Source: Bromus sterilis (lineage: Eukaryota; Streptophyta; Magnoliopsida; Poales; Poaceae). Taken from it: a stretch of DNA of 64,000 bases. The notes under the pieces are model-generated. The model was not told where the DNA came from and did not search any database. It saw only the letters and a list, made by a program, of their open reading frames with translations. This document shows, in pieces, positions 1 through 9,842 of the stretch; position 1 is the stretch's first letter; every line of letters starts with the position of its first letter. Where the stretch lies: the NCBI GenBank assembly GCA_950022295.1, contig OX465599.1:282803501-282867500 (forward strand). Reading direction: 5' to 3'. A program made the position numbers and the translations under genes.

Positions 1-165
1 GTCCTAACTCAAGATAGAGCTCATAAAGCTCTCTCATAATTTTGTTGTTGTTTTCCATAAAGCCTAACTAGTGAAAATAAAAACAAGAAACGAAAAGGTT
101 TAATTGCAAGATCTAAAGATATACCTTCAACGCTTACCTCCCCGGCAACGGCGCCAGAAATAGCT
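1..165 (-). mobile_element. Leader and PBS of a minus-strand Gypsy element leaving the left edge
   Basis: Read on the minus strand, the LTR at 166-1631 is followed by a 9-nt spacer and the primer-binding site TGGCGCCGTTGCCGGGGA (139-156). The start of an untranslated leader follows and runs off the window. PBS position fixes the orientation: this is the 5' end of an element whose body lies to the left. No coding sequence is visible in the 138 leader bases. Confidence 0.8.
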
Positions 166-1631
166 TGATGTCTACGCACGCTTCTATTATTGTAGACTAT
201 GTTGGGCCTCCAAGCGCAGAGGTTTGTAGGACAGCAGCAATTTCCCTCAAGTGGATGACCTAAGGTTTATCGAACTCAGGGAAGTAGAGGTTGAAGATGG
301 TCTCTCTCAAGCAACCCTGCAATTAAGATATAAGAAGTCTCTTGTGTCCCCAACACACCTAATACAACTAGGAGTTGTATAGGTGCACTAGTTTGGCGAA
401 GAGATGGTAAAATATTGGTGATAGGTGTAGCAAAGAAAGATAATATAAATATGTAATAAAAAGTGCAGCAAGCAAACATGTGACAAAAGTGAGCACAAAC
501 GGTGTAACAATGGTGGAAACAAGGCCTAGGCTTCATACTTTCACTAGTGGAAACTCCCAACAACATTAACATAGTCTAATCACATGATATTCCTCATAAA
601 ACATGCAATGGAGACATACTCGGAGGTCACTCCTTTGTGGTCAAGAGAGGACGAGAATTGTGTAGGGCTACAAAAGAACACCTCAGAGTTCATAGTTCTC
701 ATCTTTGGATTTCCCAATGTCACCGCGGCCATCCAAAGAGAGTACCACAATCACCAGAACATATCTAAAGGATAGTCAAAGACAAGCACCAAGAGACTCT
801 CAATCTTCAATTCACACACAAAAGAGGAAATCACTCATGAAAATATTCTTCTAACCCATGTCCAATAAAGCGCTGTCACCATGGTCTCGGGGATTATACT
901 AGATAAGATCAAGTGAGTACACCAATCCGATACATAGAAGAAGGGGAAACATCATGGGATCATCCTATATTAACATAGCCTATGATCACAACAAAGATCA
1001 CATCATGGGAGATAGAGAAAACCACATAGCTACTGGTAGAAACCTCAGCCCCGAGGAGGAACGGAGGAACTACTCCCGCATCATGGAGGGAGGAAGCAAC
1101 GTCGATGGAGATGAATCCGGGGGAACTTCCCCGTCCCGACAGGGTGCCGGCACAGGAATTCTGGTCCCCCGAAGCTTGTCGGCGATGGCGGCGGAGATCG
1201 GAATTGCTTCTGGAGAAAAGGGGTCTACAATCAGGGTTTTCGCGGTGGGAGAATAAATAGGAGCCAAAGGGGGGCACCAGGGGGGCCACCAATCGCCTAG
1301 GCGGCCTCCCGGCGCGGCCAAGCCCTTGGCCGCGCCCACTGGCCGCCTAGGCACCAGGTGGGGCCCCTCTGGCCCCCCTTTGGGCGTAAGGAAGCTTCTG
1401 GAACCCTGATTTTTTTATATATTTTTCCCGGAATTTTCTGAGCACTTTTAATAATGGGAAAACCTGAAATAGAAAAACAGCAGAAAACAGGAACTGGCAC
1501 TGGGGTGCACTGAGTTAATAGGTTAGTCCAAATATGATCAAAAGTGTATGAAAGTGTATCAATATCATAGCAATATCACACAAAACATGCATGGAGCAAG
1601 CATAAATTATAGATGCGTTTGAGACATATCA
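166..1631 (-). repeat. 5' LTR of the minus-strand Gypsy element at the left edge
   Basis: A 1466-bp LTR with TG...CA ends. On the minus strand it starts TGATATGTCTC and ends GTAGACATCA, directly before the PBS. Its first part resembles the LTRs at 3289, 12679, 47362 and 54186. The part nearest the PBS is different, so it is a related but distinct subfamily. A second copy in the same orientation starts at 62928. The ORFs inside have no recognisable product. Confidence 0.85.
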
Positions 1632-1844
1632 GTAGGCGAGGCACCTTTTAGAACTGGAGGACGGCGACCTGCTTCTTCGCAGACTGAGTTGCTACTTTGT
1701 CTGTGGTGATGCTCGTCAAGTTGTGGTACGAAAGTTCCAATTATCTCAGCATGAGCATACATGTGGAAGTCATAATTCCTTGGGATATTTGTAACCCGTC
1801 TTGTAGTTTGTTCGGGTCCTTCTGTAGTGATAACTGTCTTTTGA

Positions 1845-1974
1845 CTCCTTTGTAATGAAATTGTACTCGCCTCCTTTGTAATGAAATTGTCCTCGACTCC
1901 TTTGTAATGAAATTGTCATCGACTCCTTTCTAATGAAATTTTCATCGACTCCTTTGTAATGAAATTGTCCTTCG
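1845..1974. repeat. Minisatellite, about 5 copies of a 26-bp unit
   Basis: Five imperfect tandem copies of a 26-bp unit built on CTCCTTTGTAATGAAATTGT followed by CCTCGA-like bases. It lies in the 3' untranslated part of the Tat-lineage Gypsy element. It is non-coding. Confidence 0.9.
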
Positions 1975-2280
1975 GGTGCACGGCAGCGCTCCCGATGGGA
2001 GTAGCCCCCGAGGCTACGTTTGATTTGTAGAATTAAGCGTAGGCTGTGTTTTTTGTCTACTTGGGCTTGCTCTTTGCTGTTTTATTCCAAGTTTCTGATC
2101 GGGTGCGTGGAAGCGCTCCCGATGGGAGTAGCCCCCGAGTCTTTAGGTGATCGCTTGCGATCAGGTGATGACTAGGTAACTTTGCGTTCTTTGATATGAT
2201 TATTTTGCGGAGGAATCTTGGTGCGTCGGAGGAGATCTTGAGTTCTGGCTTCCCAGTGCTTGCGGATGAGGTCGCGTTTT

Positions 2281-2905
2281 ATCGAAGATAGCGTCTTTCG
2301 GGGGGGGGGTGGATTTTTTCTTGAGCCCTCGAGTGCTTTTACGTATAGTCGTATGTGCAAGGATAGCGTCTCTCGGGGGGAGTTTTATGCTCGAGCCCCC
2401 GAGCGCTTTTAAGTAAAGTCGCATGAGCGAAGATAGCGTCTCTCGGGGGGAGTTTTATGCTCGAGCCCCCGAGTGCTTTTAAGTATAGTCGCATGAGCGA
2501 GGATATCGTCTCTCGGGGGGAGTTTTATGCTCGAGCCCCCGAGTGCTTTGAAGTATAGTCGCATGAGCGAGGATAACGTCTCTCGGGGGGAGTTTTATGC
2601 TCGAGCCCCGAGTGCTTTTAAGTATAGTCGCATGTGCGAGGATAGCGTCTCTCGGGGGGAGTTTTATGCTCGATCCCCGAGTGCTTTTAAGTATAGTCGC
2701 ATGAGCGAGGATATCGTCTCTCGGGGGGAGTTTTATGCTCGAGCCCCCGAGTGCTTTGAAGTATAGTCGCATGAGTGAGGATAGCGTCTCTCGGGGGGAG
2801 TTTTATGCTCGAGCCCCCGAGGGCTTTTAAGTATAGTCTCATGAGCGAGGATAGCGTCTCGGGGGGAGTTTTATGCTCGATCCCCCGAGTGCTTTTAAGT
2901 GAGGT
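2281..2905. repeat. Minisatellite, about 8-9 copies of a 70-bp unit
   Basis: Tandem units of 68-71 bp, each containing GATAGCGTCTCTCGGGGGGA, then AGTTTTATGCTCGA and CCCCCGAGTGCTTTTAAGTA. Single-base differences (GATATC, GATAAC) mark separate copies. The open frames seen here on both strands are by-products of the repetition. It lies just 3' of the end of the Gypsy pol at 2992. Two looser copies of a block with CGCTCCCGATGGGAGTAGCC sit just before it, near 1990 and 2115. Confidence 0.92.
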
Positions 2906-2991
2906 TTTTGGGCAGCATTATTTTATTCTTCGAGTTTTTACATGGTTGCCGATCGGTGCTGCTGCCGATGTCTCTGACAGTGCCTAGAGGA

Positions 2992-3288
2992 CTATGGGTA
3001 GAACAGGCGTAGATTCTCTACGTTCCATGGTTTTTCCACGCCCTCAATGGTCTTCGGATTCTTCAACCTGTATGCGCCTCCTCCTATGACTTCTGAGATG
3101 ATGAACAACCCCTCCCATTGCGGGACAAGCTTGTGCACTTTTTCCTGTATCAGCCGTAACACAAGGTCTCCTTTGGCGAACGTTCTGCTCCGCAGGCGAC
3201 TGCTTTGATATGTGCGCAGTTTGTCCTGGTATCCTTCAGATCTTGTGATGGTTGTGTCCCGTGCTTCGTCTGCTATGTCTTTGTCGTT
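2992..3288 (-). pseudogene. Gypsy integrase C-terminal tail and end of pol (Tat element)
   Basis: The minus-strand frame encodes the usual end of a Gypsy polyprotein: a basic stretch, then GDLVLRLIQ, PQWEGLFIISEV, GAYRL and the terminal PWNVENLRLFYP before the stop. It continues the integrase core at 14318-15160. The two halves are separated by the insertion at 3289-14317, and bases 3284-3288 (TCGTT) are the target-site duplication. The upstream part of the open frame, beyond 3288, belongs to the inserted LTR and is not part of this protein. Confidence 0.85.
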
Positions 3289-6200
3289 TGATACGTCCAA
3301 AACGTATCTATAATTTCTGCTTGCTCCATGCATGCTTTGTGTGATATTGCTATGATCTAGATACACTTTCATACACTTTTGATCATATTTGGACTAACCT
3401 ATTAACTCAGTGCACCATTGTGCCAGTTCCTGTTTTCTGCTGCTTTTCTATTTCAGTTTTCCCCCATACAAAAAGTGCCAGAAAAATTCCGGGAAAAATA
3501 TAGGAAAAATCAGCGTACAGGAAGCTTCGCGAAGAGCCCGAGTGGGGCCAGAGGGGAGCCAGGGGTGGCCCAGGCGGCCAACTGGCGCGGCCACCCCCTA
3601 GGCCGCGCCAGGGGGGGCGCCTGGGCCCCCTGGTCCACCTCTGTCTTCCCCCCTTCGTCCATATATTCTCCGTCACGGGAAACCCTCGAGGACAGAACCC
3701 TTTTTCGCGATCTCTCCTTTGTTCCGTCGCCGCCGCGCTTCCGAGATCGGGAGCACCACAAGACATCTTCCCGGCACCCTGCCGGAGGGAGGGCCGACCT
3801 CCGAGAGTCTCCTCTCCACCATGGATGCTTCCCGGATGTCTCGTGAGTAGTTTTCCTTGGACCATGTGTCGGGACCCGGGGTTAGCGTATGCAAGCCTCG
3901 CTACAACACAATCATATGGAGAGCCGAGAACCGTACCCACTTGTCTAAGCAGACAAGGCCAAGCACAGAACGTTCTCGGAAAGCATCAAATGTGAGGGGC
4001 ATCCCATCCAGGCCGGATGATCAACTGAAATGGGTCCTCATTGTCCGCACACAAGTCTAAATGATATGGGTGATGAACTCCCATACTCATAGACAAGTTG
4101 CCTCAACCATACTATTGATTGTATTATAACCCTTACATAGACTTACTCCAGCCCGATCACTTAGTCGGGGTCTAGGGCGGGCTCGATCATACATCAAAGT
4201 GTGCACGAGACAGAGTCTCGAACAATCGCATCGCGATGCCCCAAGCTGCGCACATCTAAGGGCCACTTGGTGTATAAAAGACCGCCAGCCAGATCACAAC
4301 TAAGGTCTCGAAAACCCATACTAAGACATGCATGTTGTAAACATACACGCAGCACACATGCCTTGTATGAACAGCAGGTATCATTGCAATTCTCTACAAA
4401 GTATACATCTTTTATTAATAACTCTTAAAGAGTGCACACAGATATCACAAGCATGTGATCCAACATTACAACAAACAAGCGGAAGCAAAGTAGGTCTGAG
4501 TACAGACAAGTTTAACAAATGGCTTAGAGAAGCCTTATCTAAAAACAAGCCCTCCACGAGGGAACCAGTCGTCTGACTGGGACTACACTAGCTTGGTCTT
4601 GGTCTGAGTCTTCATTCTTCGAGCTTCGGTTATAAGCCACCATCGGGGTTGGTGGTTCATCTAAAACATAGATTAAGCAAACGTGAGTACAAAATCGTAC
4701 TCAGCAAGACTTACATAGGAGCTATACTACTCATGCATATGTATCAAGGTAAAGGGAGGTGGGGTTTCACTTGCAGAAGTGCCAGCTTTGACTTGGCTAA
4801 TCCTAAACTACGAGTACCAGACTTGAGGTAAGAAGCTTACACGAGTCCACTACATCTCTTCAACCAATTACACCACTATGGTTACTTCCTCGACTTCCCC
4901 ACGATAAGCACACCATAGCACTCACACTTATCTTGGTGTATTTTAGAAGTATCCAGTTCAAGTTGTCTAATAATCGAGCACAACTCTCCAAGAAGTCCTT
5001 AACCGCGGACGCGGCTATTCGAATAGTTTTGTTAACCCTGCAGGGGTGTACCGCTACACACACACACTCATCAGTTACCGCCTGGGAGTGGGACCTTTCA
5101 AGCGGGTACCGGCGAGGATGTTGCCACGACACTTCGCCCACAGCTCCGTTCTAGTCCAGAGAGTCGCCTATCTGAGGGGGATCCGTATGGAAGTCCGGCC
5201 GAGGTTCCAGTACAGCCTCAAACGATGTGTGCAGGGTCCCAAGCCGGTCTTGAAAAGCCGTTCATCCACTTCGCAGACCGTGCCACAGCCCTACCAGAAC
5301 TCCGAACTACTGCGACTTCTGGGTTTCGAACGGGGTGAGGTACTAGGTCGAGAGGGGTCAGTGAGCCCAATGTGTGGTTGTACTCTTCTTCTTGGATCAC
5401 CACAGAAGAACTTGGACTTAAGGCGGTGTTCAACGAGACAACCCACTGTGTACTCCTACACAGCCTCTCATCGTTCACCTTGTATTAGGGTAGATTCACC
5501 AACACATTTCACTTTCGTCAACACCATGTTTATCATCATCCCGACTCACATCATAAGCAACCTCATTGTACCACTAAGCATGCAATAAGCAGTAATAGTT
5601 GCAGGGGTCACATGATATCAACCAACTCCTACATCTGCTAGGATTGTGGTTTGCTTACTACTGTGACAAGATGATAGGTCATGCAAAGGATATGGGTTCA
5701 ACTATGCGATAGAAACGTTATCATGGTGATCATCCTAAACAATGCATAAGCGAGACATGAGAGGGAAGTGAGATTTTATCGACATGATCAATGGGGGTTT
5801 GCTTGCCTTGCTGACGAGGTTCAGTCACGGGGTCTTCAACGAAGGGGGTGATCTCGGGTTCCGGCTCCACTTCTATCAGCAACATGACAATAATAGGATC
5901 AAAATAATGTACAATGCACAATCACATGGATAAGATGGTAATGGTGATGTTCAAGGTACTGATGTGTTGAGCATTCCATTTAAAAGGAGTATATTGCATT
6001 TGAAATGCAAATTCAAACTCCATTTGATTTATCGATGAATTTCAATGCATTTGAATGAATGAAAGTTCATTTGAAAATGTTGACCATGAAGTGATGTTGT
6101 ATAGATGAAGTAATGTCTCTGATGTGTGGATGAATCCATTCAAAATAAGTGTGTTGCAAAGTCAATGGCAAAATCACCCCAAATTTGAATTTGAAAAGGA

Positions 6201-8851
6201 TCCATATGCATGTTTGCTACTGTTCACCCATTTTAAAATGATCAAACATGAAAACAAATTGCATATTCATAATCCTTGTATTTTTCTGATAATTTTAGAC
6301 ATATTATTTGCTATATTTGGAGTTAGGATGAATTAATTATGAATTTCCAAAGTTTATTGCATTTTCTGGAATTTTCTCTGGTTATTTTAATTCTTTTTGA
6401 TTTATTGCGTCAGCAGGGGGGCTGACCAGTCAAACTGACTAGGGGCCCCCACCTGTCAGCCACAGTGGGGGTTAACCCCCTGTTTAAAATTAACCCGAGG
6501 GGTTAATTTGTGGCTGGCCCCACTTGTCGGTCACTGTGGGGGGTGGTTAAGCTGGTACTTAGCCCTAATGGCTAATCCAGCCGGCGGCTTGACGCCGGTG
6601 GGCACAGCACGGCGGAGGGCTCGCCGGAGTGGGCATTTGGCGTCGCTTTGGCACGGGGAGGGCATCAGAATGACCCCCGTGCTCGTCCGCATCGAGCCGT
6701 GCATACGGGAGGGGCGAGAGGTTGCCGGAACGTCGCCGGCGACGAGGTGCAGCGGCGGTCGGCGACTGGTGAAGGCGTCCTTGCGCTACGGTGCTCGGAA
6801 AAAAGCGGGGAGAGAGGGAAAAAGACCGCCTGCTCACCCTGATGGCAGTCGCGAGCTCGAGGAGGCCGGAGGAGGCGAGGCGGCGGAGGATTTCTCGCCG
6901 GAGTGTCACGGTTGGCCGGCGCAAAGTCCTGATGCGGGCGTCGTCTTCGGGGCCTCTGGAGCTCGATTCGTTGCGCAGATCGACGAAGTCGACGACGGGG
7001 AGCTTCCCGGACACGGTGGCTCGCCGGGAGGGGCACGGTGGCCACGTCGGAGCAAGACGGCGGGCTCGAGGGCGCTCGGGCTCTCACGGGTTTCGCACGG
7101 GAGAGAGAGGAGCAGGTCCAGGCGAGGGGGAAATGGAAGGGGGATGAAGCCCAGGGCTCCACGGCGCTAGAAGGCGGCAGGGGAGCAGCCAGGCAGCTGC
7201 CTGGCAGCCATGCCGGCTCGCCGACGAGCTGCCTGCCTGCCTGGCCTGGTGGAGAAGACGACCCTGCCCCTTTGGGCTGGGCCGCCTCTGCTGGGCCAGG
7301 TGGGCCAGGTAGGCTGGGCTGGCCTTTTTGCCTTTTCTATTTTTCTTTCTGTTTTTGTTTTTGTTTTTCTGCCTTTTGTTTTGCTCTGGTAAAAATACCA
7401 AAACATTTTATAAAATCCTCAAAACTTTTATGTGACCTTACATGGTATAACACTAGCCACTCACAAGTTTTGGGAAATTTTGAAATTCAAATAATTTGAA
7501 TTTCAAATCAAATAGGGGTTTATTTAATTTTCCAAGGCACTGTTTGAAAATTAGAAAATTCCATGAGCATGGGATTGCTCCCAAACCATTTTTAAAATGA
7601 TCAGCACCATTTATAGGAATTTTCCAAATGTTCAAATGATTTTTGGAAAAAGATTTTTATCTGGCCATTTGAAATAATTTCTCAGGGCTTTCTTTTCCCC
7701 ATTTTTGAATTGCAATTTGAAATTTTTGCATGAATGCAAGGTACCTCTGATCCTAGCACATACCTAACTTGGGGTTGTGACACCATGGGTCCGTGATCAG
7801 TAGCTATGTGATGTTCTCCTCCCCTCTTTGTTCTTCATGGTTTAGACCTCGTGAGCTGCCCTACATGATCGAGGCACTTTTGTAATCTTTCTGCTGTTGC
7901 TATGCTGAGTTTGATGGGATCTGATGGATTATGAGATTATGTTCAGATTGTGATTGAGTAATATATTTGGTTCTTATCTCTTATATTTTAGTTCCTAAGT
8001 AATTCTTGCATGTTCTCCGTTGTTGTTTATTGCTTTGGCCAAGTAGTAGGTAGTAACTCCAAGAGGGAACGTTTTGCTCGATTGTGGGTTCATGCCCCCC
8101 GATGACACGCTTGAGTGACAGAAACATGAGTCTAGGGGATGTGTTGTTGCCGCAAGGGGGAAAACAACGGTGCTTGTAACCGCGGTTACAAGGATTGTTT
8201 ACTTTACGCAAAGTACTTTTTAATGCAGTTGTTTGTTGCTTTGGGTTTACACTTTGGGTGGGGATCGCAACTTAATACCAGCGAGATGTTCTGAATAGAT
8301 ATCTCAAGGTGGATTATTAGTAGTAGATGCAGTTCGATTTCGGTCTACTTATTTTGGCGTTCTGCCCATGCTTTTGAGCCTCTTTCTTTCTTTTGTAGCA
8401 TAGTTAGCATTGCGGTGCGTTCATAATCCTGTCAATTGCCCTTCTGTAATTTGTTTACCTCGCATATCAGTTTTATCGTCTTTTGGGAGAGAGACATCAC
8501 TAGTGAACATCACGTATCCCGGTCCATATCCTCATTACTGTTTCCACGCTCATTTACTTTTCTTCTTTTACTTTCAATTGCTATCATTATCCCTTGTGTT
8601 TGATCCTTTGTGAACAACAAGACCGGAGAGATTGACAACCTCTCTGAACTTCGTTGGGAACAAAGTTATTTGTGTCTGTGTGCAGGTCCGCGTCAGTTGC
8701 ACCGCTGACACCTACTTATCATCTCTGGAGTCCTACTGGAGACAAACCTTGGTATCTTTACTGAGGGAAATTTGCTGCTGTGCTACATCACGCCTTCCAC
8801 TTGGGGTTACCAACGAAGGGCGAGAAATCACTATCATTACCTCGCACATCA
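3289..8851 (+). repeat. 5' LTR of the gag-only Gypsy element, interrupted
   Basis: It starts TGATACGTCC and ends TCGCACATCA 11 bases before the PBS. Removing the nested solo LTR and one target duplication copy (3867-7787) leaves about 1642 bp, matching the 1639-bp 3' LTR. A TATA-like CATATATTCTCC lies near 3660. The protein-like frames here are not genes. Confidence 0.88.
3867..7782 (-). mobile_element. Solo LTR, 3.9 kb, Fatima-like
   Basis: A 3916-bp insertion with TG...CA ends, flanked by CCATG at 3862-3866 and 7783-7787. On the minus strand it starts TGTCACAACCCC and ends GGTCCCGACA. I find no internal PBS, polypurine tract or protein domain, so it is best read as a solo LTR. A GC-rich stretch (about 6540-7300) holds long frames of up to 220 codons that are low-complexity and match no family I know. 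A block near 5000-5060 (AACCCTGCAGGGGTGTAC and neighbouring CGCGGACGCGGC) recurs, inverted, in the 4-kb LTRs near 28.7 and 35.1 kb. The family name is tentative. Confidence 0.75.
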
Positions 8852-8862
8852 AGCCAAATATC

Positions 8863-8880
8863 TGGCGCCGTTGCCGGGGA
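8863..8880 (+). other. Primer-binding site of the gag-only Gypsy element
   Basis: TGGCGCCGTTGCCGGGGA, 11 bases after the LTR end. The same PBS type serves the related elements at 139, 49043 and 58231. Confidence 0.9.
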
Positions 8881-9021
8881 CTCCGACTGCTAAGATAGGG
8901 GAGTTGCACACTACCCTTTACCTTTGTTTTTTAGTCTTGTTAGTTTACCTTTCAGTTTTTATCTTTGTGTCTTATATCAAAAATCACAAAAAAATTGTTT
9001 ATCTTGCTATTAGTTGTCATT

Positions 9022-9842
9022 ATGTCTGCCCCTTTTGCCTTTGTTGAGACAGAGGTTCTCACCTTTAAACAAAAAGGTGGTGAAAGTTTAAAAGATGCTT
9101 GGTATAGAATTAATGATTCTCAAAAAAGAGCCACCAAGAAGCAATCCACTACTATCCTGCTTAGAAATTTTTATGTCGGGATTACTCCTTGGAATAGGTT
9201 CATATTAGATACTGCTATCAATGGGAATTTTCTAGAAGCCCCGACTTGGGAGTCTCTTAATGTTATTGAAAATCTTGTTGGAAATCTCCCTATTGCTAGC
9301 ATACAAGAAGATATAACTCTAGCTCACATTATGAAGAAACTTGAAAAGATAGAGTTAGAAATACCGAGTATAACTAGGATAAATGAGTTGGATCGCAAGA
9401 TTCAAGGGAATTTGAATAGGCTTGATAGCTCCATGCTTAAAATATTAAAACTTTGGAGGTCATCAAATCCCGTGATACGGATCTTTCTAGGATTGATAAG
9501 ATTGAGGAAATCATTAATACTCTAGGAACTACATTTTCCTCAATCAAACCAAAAAAGGTAGAGACTTCAGCAAGGAGGGAACCTAAGTTCAATTATGTCC
9601 CTAGGGTTCCCCGACCTAAAAATAAACCACCCATTGCCAAAGAAGTTGAAACCGTGAAAACTTTGGAAGAAATACCTCTCTTTGATAATTTTATAAATGA
9701 ATCTTCCATTGATTTTCCGCCTTTTGGTTTTCTCCCTAGAAGTATCTTCATTAGGACTTTATTTGAAAGACCTCTTAAGACTAGTTGTACAATTGAAGAG
9801 ATTTTTGATGATCTTGATAATGATTCGATTGCTACAACTTGA
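9022..9842 (+). pseudogene. Gag-like frame of a non-autonomous Gypsy element, one frameshift
   Basis: The frame starts at ATG 9022 (MSAPFAFVETEVLTFKQ), contains ESLKDAWYRI and LLRNFYVGITPWNRF typical of plant Gypsy/Athila gag, and shifts frame at about 9450. The second frame continues to the stop at 9842 with RIDKIEEIINTLGTTF and an acidic end. The usual N-terminal gag region is shortened, and no zinc knuckle or protease motif is visible. The product, if any, would be a truncated structural protein. Confidence 0.7.

Noticed and set aside
2479..2772. Repetitive protein frames on both strands in the 70-bp array
   Set aside because: Frame length follows from the repeat period. The products have no relation to any family and overlap each other on opposite strands.
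1845..2905. CRISPR-like array
   Set aside because: Units are contiguous tandem copies without unique spacers, in a plant retrotransposon.
6508..7170. 220-codon GC-rich frame and overlapping frames on the other strand
   Set aside because: It lies inside a solo LTR with target duplications. It is low complexity, rich in Gly and Arg, with no domain and equal-length frames on both strands.
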